The notes below the pieces were generated by a model. It worked only from the letters and a program-made list of their open reading frames with translations. It was not told where the DNA came from and searched no databases. From Bacillus sp. DNRA2 (GTDB taxonomy: Bacteria > Bacillota > Bacilli > Bacillales > Cytobacillaceae): DNA of 50,559 nucleotides. Shown here piece by piece: positions 8,543 through 16,421 of the stretch. Where the stretch lies: the NCBI RefSeq assembly GCF_012843265.1, contig NZ_JABAIT010000026.1, positions 1 to 50,559 on the forward strand. Reading direction: 5' to 3'. The position numbers were made by a program, and so were the translations under genes. Numbering within the stretch: the first letter of the stretch is position 1; every line of letters begins with the position of its first letter.

Positions 8543-8798
8543 ACTCCTTGATTTTGTTCTGGAGATACTTTAGTCCCTGCTCTTGATCATAAATACGTCC
8601 ATTAATACGGTCCTTACGGCTGTTTTGTACTTGACGAATGATTTCTGCATCCTCAGAAAAAAGTTCTAAATTCATTTGATCAATGGCTTCTCTTTCTCGT
8701 TTCATATTTAAGTAGCCAATAAAGTCATAAACTTCAGCTGCGTCTTCTTCGTGAATATTGTCAATTAGTCGTTTTAGTTCTTCACGGTTAACACTCAT
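8520..8798 (-). CDS. Antitoxin of the RelE/ParE-type module
   Basis: 92 residues from the ATG at 8798, which follows AAGGCGGTGTTTAAA. It is highly charged and helical, without an obvious ribbon-helix-helix or Phd signature: VNREELKRLIDNIHEEDAAE, then a Glu/Arg/Lys-rich C-terminal helix that would wrap the toxin. Gene order (antitoxin first), the 23-base overlap and size support the role; the family itself is not recognised. It probably also represses the unit through its N-terminal half, by analogy only. Confidence 0.75.
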   Translation of the reverse strand: MSVNREELKRLIDNIHEEDAAEVYDFIGYLNMKREREAIDQMNLELFSEDAEIIRQVQNSRKDRINGRIYDQEQGLKYLQNKIKEFESEQNL

Positions 8799-8982
8799 TT
8801 TAAACACCGCCTTGTTATTTACTTACAATATTATAACATTGAATTAATAATTATTTGCAGTCATCATTTGGCCTTACATCACCAAATCCCCAAAAAAGGA
8901 TAAAAAGAACTTCGTGAAAAATATTGAACAAAGTCGGTACTAAATAAGTTGATACCAAATAAAAACATCAGTATATCGTTAA

Positions 8983-9408
8983 TTAATTATTTAGATGTTT
9001 ATAGTCTAATACTTCTACCTTAAAGCCATGACTACATCCAATTTTAGGGCTATCACAGGATGGGGAAACTCTTACTTTAACCAAGTCCTCTACGTATTCA
9101 AACGGATCATCGTTATTGTCAGGAATGTTAATTTTTATGGTAATATCATATGAATGATTGTTGTTATAAACAATTTTTATTATCCTCTGTTGCTGCCAAC
9201 CAAAACCGGAAGCCTCTTTTCCTCCGTATTCTTTTATTACCCTTTTATCAATAGCTGGAAATATAATATCTCGAATAATATCTTCTGGTGTAACATACCA
9301 GTCATCTGCATAAGGTTTAATTTCCTTTGGCTCTGGTGATTTAGCATTTACCAAGTTATCTGTGTCAAACATTAATAAAATTGCAAAGAGTAGAAACATT
9401 TTCTTCAT
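8983..9408 (-). CDS. DUF3888-like secreted protein
   Basis: 141 residues from the ATG at 9408, with GGGAGCGAGCATC in front; an ATG five codons upstream is possible. Signal peptide: MKKMFLLFAILLMF, with likely cleavage around NAKS. The mature part contains DWYVTPEDIIRDIIFPAIDK and YDITIKINIPDN, followed by a pair of cysteines near the end (SPSCDSPKIGCSHGF). This resembles DUF3888, a family of small exported proteins of spore formers with unknown function. It follows the EndoU immunity gene in the same direction. Confidence 0.6.
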   Translation of the reverse strand: MKKMFLLFAILLMFDTDNLVNAKSPEPKEIKPYADDWYVTPEDIIRDIIFPAIDKRVIKEYGGKEASGFGWQQQRIIKIVYNNNHSYDITIKINIPDNNDDPFEYVEDLVKVRVSPSCDSPKIGCSHGFKVEVLDYKHLNN

Positions 9409-9519
9409 GATGCTCGCTCCCATTAATTTTTACCGTTAGATTCCGCATACTCAATAAATAATTTCCATACCAATTGAGAAAAAACTCGTTACCTTAAGTC
9501 AAGCATTTCCTAATCTCAT

Positions 9520-9861
9520 CTAAACTCTACCTATTGGTCCGGGTACTGTACTCTTTATCTTTTCTGCCCACATTTCTATTATCTTCTCTAGTTCATTTGT
9601 TTCTATTACACATTCATCTTCTTCCTCACTGTAGTTATCAAGTATTTTTGTTATATCTTGATTAATCTCCAATGTACAATTATTACCTGTACATTCCTCA
9701 TAATTTGAATCACCTCTTAAAACCTTGTTAATTAATTTTAACCATGGTTGACTGTTGCTTTGAACATCGCCCATTAGAAGTATTGCTACTGAGGAAATAG
9801 CATGTGGAACCTCCACCTCAATACCTCTTTCGGTTTCCTTAAACGTGATTTGATATTTCAT
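9520..9861 (-). CDS. Candidate immunity protein of the EndoU toxin
   Basis: 113 residues, acidic and cytosolic (no signal). It has a short Cys pair (EECTGNNC) in the middle and an acidic end (SEEEDECVIETNELEKIIEM). It starts 15 bases after the stop of the EndoU toxin frame, the usual place for the cognate immunity gene. ATG follows TAAGGAAGTGTACAAAT. The family is not recognised with certainty, so the call rests on position, size and charge. The reading frame is intact although the toxin frame next to it is broken. Confidence 0.6.
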   Translation of the reverse strand: MKYQITFKETERGIEVEVPHAISSVAILLMGDVQSNSQPWLKLINKVLRGDSNYEECTGNNCTLEINQDITKILDNYSEEEDECVIETNELEKIIEMWAEKIKSTVPGPIGRV

Positions 9862-9875
9862 ATTTGTACACTTCC

Positions 9876-10489
9876 TTAATATATTGGGTAAGCCGTTTTA
9901 ATTTTTCCTTCAATGTCTAACCTCATTTGAATTTTCATACCATTAGGTAAAATGCCTTCATATAAATTATCTTTTATCACTTTTCTATTACTGTAAGCCT
10001 GTTTTATCGCATCTGTAACTTGCACCCTATTCCAATTACTTGGAAAAAATGTAGAAGGAACTTTTTTATTTTTCCCTTCAATTTCTACTATTGCACGATA
10101 TACCCATATTTATTAGGAGGATCAGTTACCTCTACTATTTTACCACCCATCATACTGTCATGATGATAACCTACAGCTTTACTTTTTTTGTTTATTTCCC
10201 CATGAAACACATGATTAAACGAACCATTAGAAAATATATTATCTTTATCTATATCCTTAGTAACATCTCTTACATCATCCACAACTTTATTCACTACAGG
10301 ACTACTTACGTCCGCAGATTTCTTAATATGTAGAAAATTTTCACCATAACCGCTTTGTGCCCATGCATTGGATAGTTCTGGTTTTTCCAATTTGATAGTC
10401 AGGCGTTCTCCAATGTCATTCAAGCCTTTGCCAAATAGTTTTTTTCCACCCTTAATCGCTAACGATTTAGGATTGACCACGTATTCTAC
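9876..10489 (-). pseudogene. Orphan EndoU-type toxin tip with LXG linker, frameshifted
   Basis: The upstream part (to 10088) encodes the LXG linker (EYVVNPKSLAIKGG, then ELSNAWAQSGYGENFLHIKK) and the start of a bacterial EndoU ribonuclease domain: FNHVFHGEINKKSKAVGYHH holds the first catalytic His region. At about 10098-10105 the frame shifts by one base (NKYG then VYRAIVEIEGK in another frame). The rest of the domain continues to a stop at 9876-9878 (VPSTFFPSNWNRVQVTDAI, ending GKIKTAYPIY). The N-terminal LXG domain is missing: homology to the linker starts abruptly at 10489, fused to the 3' flank of a yokU copy. The apparent GTG start at 10507 lies inside the yokU terminator and is probably not real. 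Confidence 0.75.
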
Positions 10490-10502
10490 TTCAAAAATAA
10501 AT

Positions 10503-10524
10503 AGCACCCACTTTGGGGTGCCAT
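10503..10524 (-). terminator. Terminator after yokU copy 1
   Basis: On the minus strand GGCACCCC and GGGTGCT pair, then ATTTATTTTTG. The same element follows yokU copy 2 at 16093-16114, and a diverged one follows the resident yokU. Confidence 0.75.
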
Positions 10525-10537
10525 TAAGAAGTGCAGC

Positions 10538-10819
10538 CTATGAAGAAAAATCAAAATAATTTCTCTTCAACAATCTTGGTAATTCCATAAGTTCCTTAAA
10601 GGTTATCGAACTATCAATTTTTTTATTATCAACCAAAAACAATTGATCTTCTATTTCTTTAATCGTGATGTCGGTCTGATACACCATGCCACATTCCTGG
10701 CAGATAATCGCTGGTGTCATCGTAATTTCAATCGCTCTTGAGCCGTCTGGCAACTCCCAATAGACCGTGTTCTCACCACTGCTGGCGTTTCCGCCACACC
10801 ATTCACATTTCATCTCCAT
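10538..10819 (-). CDS. yokU: YokU-family zinc-ribbon protein, duplicate copy 1
   Basis: 93 residues from the ATG at 10819; a GTG one codon earlier is possible. A YgiT-type zinc ribbon is formed by C5-x2-C8 (KCEWCGG) and C40-x2-C43 (ICQECGM), the fold also seen in the N-terminal half of MqsA antitoxins. The C-terminal helical part ends LPRLLKRNYFDFSS. It is almost identical to the copies at 16130 and 21618. YokU accompanies kamA in bacilli and its biochemical role is not known. Here it follows an 8-codon-spaced kamA 3' fragment, so expression is doubtful. Confidence 0.8.
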   Translation of the reverse strand: MEMKCEWCGGNASSGENTVYWELPDGSRAIEITMTPAIICQECGMVYQTDITIKEIEDQLFLVDNKKIDSSITFKELMELPRLLKRNYFDFSS

Positions 10820-10829
10820 CACGAATCAC

Positions 10830-11279
10830 CTACTCCTGAACCGTTGAATCATTTTTTTGAGCATCAATTGTGCTGGATTTTTGCTGGGCTTTAAATTTCT
10901 TTTCCTTTAATTCATCTCGCTTTTCACGCTTATCCTTTAGCGAAGAATGGGTGGGGTCTTGTTGGTACTTCTGCCTTCTATCTAGGCGCTGAAGGTCTTC
11001 CGGGATGAGGTTGAATTTACTGTCATTCATGACAGCGGATATTCCAACATTAGATTTATATTTTTCATAATCCGAATACACACCTTTGAAATAATCTTCC
11101 GCTGTACCTGGTTTATAATTCTGGGGTTCTGGGTAGGATGTTATTACACCTTCAAAATTCCTCAACACCACTTTTTCCGCACTTTGTGAAATCAAATAAT
11201 TCGGCTGTAACGAAATTTTCCCGCCACCACCAGGAGCATCGCAAACGAAGGTAGGGACTGCGTTTTTTATTGTAAGTAC
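10830..11279 (-). pseudogene. kamA: kamA 3' fragment, duplicate copy 1
   Basis: Encodes the last about 144 residues of lysine 2,3-aminomutase, beginning [20 protein letters not shown] (which contains the PLP-binding Lys of the GGGGK motif) and ending [11 protein letters not shown]. The radical-SAM half is absent. Homology to the resident kamA starts exactly at GGGACTGC (11254-11261). The next 18 bases (to 11279) are shared only with copy 2. The open frame that continues upstream runs into a terminator, so it has no proper start. No internal stop is present, suggesting a recent duplication. Confidence 0.85.
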
Positions 11280-11295
11280 TTTTTTAATATCAAAA

Positions 11296-11332
11296 AACTG
11301 CAAATCAACATAATTAGCTTGATTTGCAGTTT
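11296..11332 (-). terminator. Strong terminator after the SMI1/KNR4 gene
   Basis: A 14-bp perfect stem (AAACTGCAAATCAA with TTGATTTGCAGTTT) followed on the minus strand by TTTTGATATT. It lies just upstream of kamA fragment 1 and would prevent its transcription from the immunity gene. Confidence 0.85.
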
Positions 11333-11484
11333 CAACAATACATAATGTTTATTTGTCTTTTTTTATAAAGGGAATTTACAGTATATTTTTTAGACTGCAT
11401 ATATTTCAAGTCGTAACCTAGTGACCTTGTGATTTTGGAAAATTATTTCCAATAGACTTTGTATCAACAACCCTTCCTAATTTT
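11333..11484. other. Short gap between immunity gene and terminator
   Basis: About 150 AT-rich bases with no gene. The fragment is probably the 3' flank that came with the WHH toxin/immunity cassette. Confidence 0.3.
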
Positions 11485-11925
11485 TTATGGATTCTTCAAT
11501 CCATTTATAAAATCCTTAAAACTATCAGCGATTTTATATGTATTTTCTTCTTCACTTGATTGTGGGAAATAAAAAGAATGATCCCAATAATAGACACCAT
11601 AGTTTTCAACATCTGTAACAAGTACAATTAATCCTGCTCCAGGATCATCTCCTATAATTAGGCTATTTGGTAATAAATCTTCTTCAAACTCTTCAAAACA
11701 CACACTTAAATCAAAAGTACTATTTACACCTATACCGTACAAGACATCCAAGGGGATTTCCTGATTCAATTCATTAACAAAAAATTTACTATATCTAACT
11801 TTCGAAGTTCCTCCATTATATTCACTCAAAAACTTTTTATAATCATCGGGAAGAGGAAACCCTATAAATTCTTCTAATTCTATGAGTAATTCCTCTGATG
11901 CTTTGCCAAAAGCATCTAAATTCAT
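11485..11925 (-). CDS. SMI1/KNR4 (SUKH-1) family immunity protein
   Basis: 146 residues from the ATG at 11925, which follows AAGGAGTGATATGT at good spacing; an upstream GTG at 11934 is too close to the ribosome-binding site. The SUKH pattern is clear: LIELEEFIGFPLPDDYKKFL near the N-terminus, SEYNGGTS, then the strand pattern LIIGDDPGAGLIVLVTDVEN, YGVYYWDHS, and a final helix IADSFKDFINGL. These proteins bind and neutralise nuclease toxins in bacterial polymorphic toxin systems. It directly follows the WHH nuclease frame, with overlap, so it is the likely cognate immunity. Confidence 0.9.
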   Translation of the reverse strand: MNLDAFGKASEELLIELEEFIGFPLPDDYKKFLSEYNGGTSKVRYSKFFVNELNQEIPLDVLYGIGVNSTFDLSVCFEEFEEDLLPNSLIIGDDPGAGLIVLVTDVENYGVYYWDHSFYFPQSSEEENTYKIADSFKDFINGLKNP

Positions 11926-11930
11926 ACATA

Positions 11931-13197
11931 TCACTCCTTGTTATCTTTTAGCTTCTTAGTTAATGACATTCCACCCATATGTCGAAATCTTCTGTGTATC
12001 TCTTTATTAACCTCTTGCATTGTTTTTAAATCTTGATGATGATGCCATGTATTTTCATCTAACTTTGGTCCGTTTGGAGCTAATTCATCTGCTGTAGCAA
12101 AGTCAATATCATATCTATCAAATTTACCTAATTGGACTTCTTGTCTTACCAATCCTGCAGATTTAAAATCAGGAAAACTTCCCGGGTAAGAAACCCGATT
12201 TGGAGGTATCTCCCAATCAATATAAGTCCATATTCCTTCCTCACTTATTTCAATTTTCCCACCTTTTTTCAGCCATTTCTCGGGATCCCTAGAATATGGT
12301 GGTTTAGAAGATAATTGTTCTTCCGTAAACTTCAAAATTTCTGAATTCTTACTCGTATGCTTAGTTCCATTTATATTTATATTAATATTTCTACTTTCTT
12401 GTTTCACATTAAACTTCTGAACTACGTCTTTAAGCGAGGCACTTTCTGTAGAAACATTTATAAAATTGAATACACCTGAAATCGAAAGTTGATTTCTCTT
12501 GAAACTTGTTGGAACCTTAACTTCACCTATTTTCTTAATACTGCTTTTGATAGACTGATCAATCGCTGCCTTTGTTTTTGTAAGTGGACTTTTGATGACA
12601 TCACGATATGTATTTTCAAAGACGTACTTGAGTTTGTTTGGATTTACTACATTTTTTATAGTGCTCAAAGTCTTTGTGTTTTGAACGGCTCGAACAGCTT
12701 GATTTAAGGTGATTTGGACGGGTTTGTTTTTAAAAAATTGAACAATCTTTGCTTTTTGATTGCTGAAATTAGTTTTTACTTTATTATAGATGAAACCCTT
12801 CAGTTTCTCTGTGTTTAGGACATTATTTGGAAGAGTGGGCTTGGTCTTGGAAACCCTGCCTAGTTTACCTAGCTTGCCGACTTTATCGAATCCCTTTAAT
12901 CCAAAAATTGAAACAGCTGCATAGGTGAAAAAACCACTTCGACTGCGGGCATTTCCATTTACCACATCACGTTTCCACGCCGTTTCAATTCCGTTACACA
13001 TACTTAGCAGTGTCAATCGGATGAGTTACTACATTCATAATTCCTTTGAAAAAGTTTACCGAGTCAGTGACTAAAGAAATGGCAAGATCGATTAGACCTT
13101 TAAAAATATCAACAACTGCTTTCCATGCACCCTCACCGATTCCAAGTAAAATATCACTTAAGTATTTTATACCATGATGAATTTTGCTCTCATTCAT
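11931..13197 (-). pseudogene. Orphan WHH-nuclease toxin tip, 5'-truncated and frameshifted
   Basis: Two frames together make the C-terminal two thirds of an LXG-type toxin. 12994-13197 encodes the hydrophobic middle region (GEGAWKAVVDIFKGLIDLAI, then VTHPIDTAKYV). After a frame change at about 13003 the frame at 11931-13016 goes on with NGIETAWKRDVVNGNARSRS and ends in a WHH nuclease domain of the HNH/EndoVII fold: DENTWHHHQDLKTMQEVNKE with HMGGMS close to the end. The LXG domain is absent. It is followed, with overlap, by its SMI1/KNR4 immunity gene. The cassette is best read as a stored or displaced toxin tip, no longer able to make a secreted protein by itself. Confidence 0.8.
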
Positions 13198-13216
13198 GAT
13201 GGTACTACCATCATGA
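13194..13216. repeat. Perfect 10-bp inverted repeat at the WHH cassette edge
   Basis: TCATGATGGT, ACT, ACCATCATGA. It sits at the 5' limit of recognisable toxin sequence. There is no T-tract of terminator type on either side. Confidence 0.6.
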
Positions 13217-13293
13217 GCTCTCGATCCTCAAACAAATCATTTTCTTATTGTCTCACTCAAATATTTGATTTTTTGTGTAAATTAAGAGTAAAA

Positions 13294-13325
13294 AACCTTG
13301 AAAGGCATTTTGCCAATCCAAGGTT
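13294..13325 (-). terminator. Terminator of the LXG toxin-immunity operon
   Basis: On the minus strand AACCTTG and CAAGGTT pair, with an inner GGCA/TGCC stem, then TTTTTAC. It follows the immunity gene stop at 13339. Confidence 0.8.
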
Positions 13326-13338
13326 CTCATATTTTTCA

Positions 13339-13836
13339 TTAAGATAGTCCCCAAACACTTAACTCATAAAAATATTCCGTTCGTTCGATACACAAACCAA
13401 AATTAAAATCTTCTGCAACTAGGATAAAATCTCCATATCCAACTGAAAACTTTGTTAACTCAATAATTTCATTTAAGTGACTAAATACTTCATTAAGATT
13501 AACCAATACTGCTTCTATTTCATTTTCTCTAAAAAACAATAATCTTCCTTGTTTTGGGATTACTTCAATATTATTAATAGTCTCATTTAAAAAATGTATT
13601 GATTTTTGAATATGTTCTTTATAAGTATCTCCTTGCAATTGAATTTTATTTTCCCGTGTGTTAAGCATCGAAAACACATTCTTACAAAATAAATCGTTAT
13701 CTTCAATATCTAAAAATGGTTCATCTGAAAGATTCATGAAGTTTATTTCTTTTACCAAATTCCGCCTTCTATTTTTTCTTTTTAACAGCTCCATTTTTGT
13801 TTTTCTTTCGTCACTCAAATTAATCACCTTTCTCAT
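13339..13836 (-). CDS. Candidate immunity protein of the LXG toxin
   Basis: 165 residues. The gene starts 9 bases past the toxin stop. The first about 30 residues are very basic (RKTKMELLKRKNRRRNLVKE). The rest is acidic and helical, ending ERTEYFYELSVWGLS, with a pattern (DEPFLDIEDNDLFCKNVFSM, VILVAEDFNFG-like) that recalls YxiF-type proteins found after LXG toxins in bacilli. I am not certain of the family. No signal peptide or membrane segment, as expected for a cytosolic immunity protein. The frame is intact while the toxin frame is broken. Confidence 0.65.
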   Translation of the reverse strand: MRKVINLSDERKTKMELLKRKNRRRNLVKEINFMNLSDEPFLDIEDNDLFCKNVFSMLNTRENKIQLQGDTYKEHIQKSIHFLNETINNIEVIPKQGRLLFFRENEIEAVLVNLNEVFSHLNEIIELTKFSVGYGDFILVAEDFNFGLCIERTEYFYELSVWGLS

Positions 13837-13844
13837 GGTCGCCC

Positions 13845-15253
13845 CTACTTTTTATAACCAACGGAATCTTCAGGGGAATGTCCAGGATACTGATTATATC
13901 TTCCTTTTCCCAATGGGCTTCCCTTCAAATCGTCAGCGCCATGAAAGTGAGGACCTCTCCCGAATTTATCCTCTCTGTGCTCTATGATATATTTTTTCTT
14001 GCCATCTACATCAAATTCATATACTCTCCTATTTTCAGTTGTTCCATCATAAACATCGACAGGTTTCTTGTGCTGAGTAGAGTTAGGTATTCCCGCCCTT
14101 CTCTTTGCATCCCTAAATGCTCCATTTTTTGTTAATACCTTATCAATTTCATGCGAACTCTTAGAAACATCTCTTACATCATCCACACCTTTGTTCACTT
14201 CAGGGCTACTTACTTCCGCAGATTTCTTAATATGTAGAAAATTTTCACCATAACCGCTTTGTGCCCATGCATTGGATAGTTCTGGTTTTTCCAATTTGAT
14301 GCTAACGATTTGGGATTGATCACGTATTCTAGTGGTTCAAATGGAGTTCCCTCAAATGAAGAACCTAACTCTTTCACATTGCCAGTTCGATCTTTTTTGG
14401 GGATTTTCTCAACAATTTCATATAGGGTAACGAACTTCCCATGAATCCTAGCTGTATATTTCCTGACAATCTGCCCGTTGTCAAAAACAAAAAAATCTCC
14501 ACCATATTCCTCATACTCATCGATGATTTGAACTTTGTAGGCCAATTTTTGATGAATGTTTTCAAACTCTTCTTTACTAATTGACCGAGGCTTTTTCGCC
14601 CGATAAATTTCGCTGTTGTGATAGGCTTTCTTATCAAAATGAATCGGTAATATGGCACCGTTTTTCGTTGATGACTGTAATAATTGTTGAAAAAGTAATT
14701 TCGCGTAGGTCTCGGCTGGTTGGGACATTTTGTATCGATTGACTAGATCATAATCCAGTTCATGAACCTTCTCAAGTGTATCCTTTCGCTCTTTCTCAAC
14801 TAGGTAAATTTGATGGTCAAATTCGGTACTAGAGAATACATCTAAAGAAATAATATCATCAATGTTACAGAAAATCCTATTTAGTTCACTTTTCTTCTCG
14901 GAAACTATCTCGGTAGATTTTTTCGCTGCTTTCATTAAAGTTTCTTCTAAAAATGGTACATGAACCAGTGTATTTCCGGATAAATTACGTTCTGAGACGG
15001 CACCTTCTACACTTTTTAAAAATGAAAGGTGTTGATCAATAAAATCTTCCCAGGCATGGACAACATCCATTTGAGCACGATAAAAACCTTTGATTGCCTC
15101 AGCTGCCTTCCCTTTAAAATCAGATAGCTGGACAATTTCTTGAAAAGCTCCCTTTAAATCTTCCAATTGTTTCTGTAAGTTTTGGTAGTCCTTAATCCGT
15201 TCATTTATAGACGAAAGCAAAGTGCTTGCTTCATAGATTTTCAAATATGACAT
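13845..15253 (-). pseudogene. LXG-domain polymorphic toxin with EHR/HFH putative nuclease tip, frame broken
   Basis: Translation starts at the ATG at 15253 (AAGAAGGAATTAGAAG in front). Residues 1 to about 200 are the LXG domain (MSYLKIYEASTLLSSINERI, LSDFKGKAAEAIKGFYRAQM), the secretion part for the type VII (Esx/Yuk) system. A linker follows to EYVINPKSLA, where the frame ends at 14210. The second frame (13845-14294) continues with ELSNAWAQSGYGENFLHIKK and a nuclease-like tip: RRVYEFDVDGKKKYIIEHRE, then GRGPHFHGADD and NQYPGHSPEDSVGYKK, with conserved His residues as in HNH/EndoVII-type tips of B. subtilis YeeF-like toxins. Against the sister linker at 10.4 kb, exactly 61 bases (those matching 10397-10457) are missing, which breaks the frame. 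A sequencing error cannot explain a 61-base gap. Confidence 0.85.
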
Positions 15254-15269
15254 TCTTCTAATTCCTTCT

Positions 15270-15544
15270 TTATTTTGGTGTACTGTTTGCAATTGCTTCG
15301 TCTTGTTGTTTTATAGAATCTACATTTGAACGGGTATCTTCAATATTTTTTGAGACAATTTCTATGTATGAGACAATGTCAGACGAAATAGCAGTCTCCC
15401 TCGAAGTCCACTGGTCCGTAAATCAAGCTTATTATTGCCAAGTACTTGTTGGTTAGGATTGGGAAGGGCCAAAGCAGCTAAAGCTTCTTTGACCTTTGTT
15501 AATCGTTTCATGACTTCATCATGTTTTAACTGAATCGTATTCAT
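15270..15544 (-). pseudogene. YwqI-like (DUF5344) LXG helper protein, one-base frameshift
   Basis: The first frame encodes MNTIQLKHDEVMKRLTKVKE and VLGNNKLDL. After that it goes out of phase and stops at 15362. In the other frame the expected continuation reads WTSRETAISSDIVSYIEIVS, NIEDTRSNVDSIKQQDEAIA, to a stop at 15270-15272, next to the LXG start. Restoring one T in GATTTACGG (minus strand, about 15420) would give LDFTDQW, the normal family sequence, so a one-base loss in a homopolymer broke it, or a read error. Such small helical proteins precede LXG toxins (ywqH-ywqI-ywqJ order) and act as targeting partners for secretion. Confidence 0.8.
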
Positions 15545-15549
15545 TAGGA

Positions 15550-15972
15550 CTATTGCCTCCTGATTTGCTTGATTTTACGCTGCAAGTCTTCTGTTGCCTC
15601 TTCTCCTCTTTTCAAAAGACATTCTGCTTCGCAGGTTAAGCCTTTGGCAAAGGTTAATCCTGATTTTTCCATTTCCAAAATAGTCAGCTTTGAATCTATC
15701 TTTTCAATATATCGATCGTACTCAGAATGAAAAATATTTTGCATTTCACTATGTGCACGAGAACGGGATTCATCGAATGACTTTGCACGATTACCTTCCC
15801 AATAATCTTGAAGATTTGGGGTTAGATTGGTATTCCACTCTGCCACAGCATTGTTTTTTTCCCTTCTAATTTCCTGTTTTGCTTGTTCTAGCCTGTTAAT
15901 TTGGTCTTCTAGATTAGCAGATTGATGGTTTATGTATGAGGAAAGTTGTGCCAACACCTCTGTAAAACTCAT
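15550..15972 (-). CDS. YwqH-like (DUF5082) LXG partner protein
   Basis: 140 residues from the ATG at 15972, after GAGGAGGGAGATAAGA; the longer reading start is not needed. It is wholly helical with two coiled-coil stretches: SSYINHQSANLEDQINRLEQ (about 11-30) and a central W-x-G-type turn in NLQDYWEGNRAKSFDESR (about 53-70), then EKIDSKLTILEMEKS and a Lys/Arg-rich end. DUF5082 proteins accompany LXG toxins and, by structural analogy with WXG100 partners, bundle with the LXG domain for type VII export. It is the first gene of the toxin operon and overlaps nothing. A TATAAT box lies about 40 bases upstream. Confidence 0.85.
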   Translation of the reverse strand: MSFTEVLAQLSSYINHQSANLEDQINRLEQAKQEIRREKNNAVAEWNTNLTPNLQDYWEGNRAKSFDESRSRAHSEMQNIFHSEYDRYIEKIDSKLTILEMEKSGLTFAKGLTCEAECLLKRGEEATEDLQRKIKQIRRQ

Positions 15973-16013
15973 TCTTATCTCCCTCCTCACATGAAATTAT
16001 TTCCATATTGTCT

Positions 16014-16043
16014 ATTATATGTCGAATTGCGGTGTCTACTAAA
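16014..16043 (-). promoter_or_regulatory. Promoter of the LXG toxin operon
   Basis: Minus strand: TATAAT at 16019-16014, with a weak -35 (TTTAGT) 18 bases further upstream. It is placed between the terminator of yokU copy 2 and the first toxin-operon gene. Confidence 0.45.
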
Positions 16044-16092
16044 TAAGAAAATATACTTATTTTACTTATGGGTGATTTACTTCAAAAATAAA

Positions 16093-16114
16093 TAGCACCC
16101 ATTTTGGGGGTGCC
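16093..16114 (-). terminator. Terminator after yokU copy 2
   Basis: Minus strand GGCACCCCC and GGGTGCT pair, then ATTTATTTTTG. The sequence is shared with copy 1, including the flank TACTTCAAAAATAAATAGCA. Confidence 0.75.
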
Positions 16115-16129
16115 ATTAAGAAGTGCAAC

Positions 16130-16411
16130 CTACGAAGAAAAATCAAAGTAATTTTTCTTCAACAATCTTGGTAATTCCATAAGTTCCTTAAAGGTTATCG
16201 AACTATCAATTTTTTTCGTATCAACTAAAAACAATTGATCTTCAATTTCTTTAATGATACTTTCCGGCTGATACACCATGCCACATTCCTGGCAGATAAT
16301 CGCTGGTGTCATTGTAATTTCTATTGCCTTTGACCCATCAGGCAGCTCCCAATATACCGTGTTCTCACCACTGCTGGCGTTTCCGCCACACCATTCACAT
16401 TTCATCTCCAT
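16130..16411 (-). CDS. yokU: YokU-family zinc-ribbon protein, duplicate copy 2
   Basis: 93 residues from the ATG at 16411, almost identical to copies 1 and 3. Zinc-ribbon cysteines C5, C8, C40 and C43 are all kept, and the C-terminus LPRLLKKNYFDFSS is kept. It follows kamA fragment 2 as in the resident kamA-yokU pair. Promoter sequence was not recognised in front of the fragment, so translation depends on read-through. The conserved reading frame shows either recent duplication or selection. The biochemical role of the family is unknown. Confidence 0.8.
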   Translation of the reverse strand: MEMKCEWCGGNASSGENTVYWELPDGSKAIEITMTPAIICQECGMVYQPESIIKEIEDQLFLVDTKKIDSSITFKELMELPRLLKKNYFDFSS

Positions 16412-16421
16412 CACGAATCAC

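Noticed and set aside
8520-8798. Prophage or ICE origin for the RelE/ParE-type pair
   Set aside because: No other mobile-element gene is next to it; chromosomal TA pairs of this sort are common alone.
10088-10507. An independent 139-aa protein beginning at GTG 10507
   Set aside because: The start lies inside the yokU terminator hairpin; the encoded segment is an LXG linker plus half an EndoU domain.
14374-14658. 94-codon leftward frame within the LXG toxin
   Set aside because: It is an out-of-phase frame of the toxin gene, not needed to explain the frame break, which is caused by the 61-base deletion at 14.3 kb.
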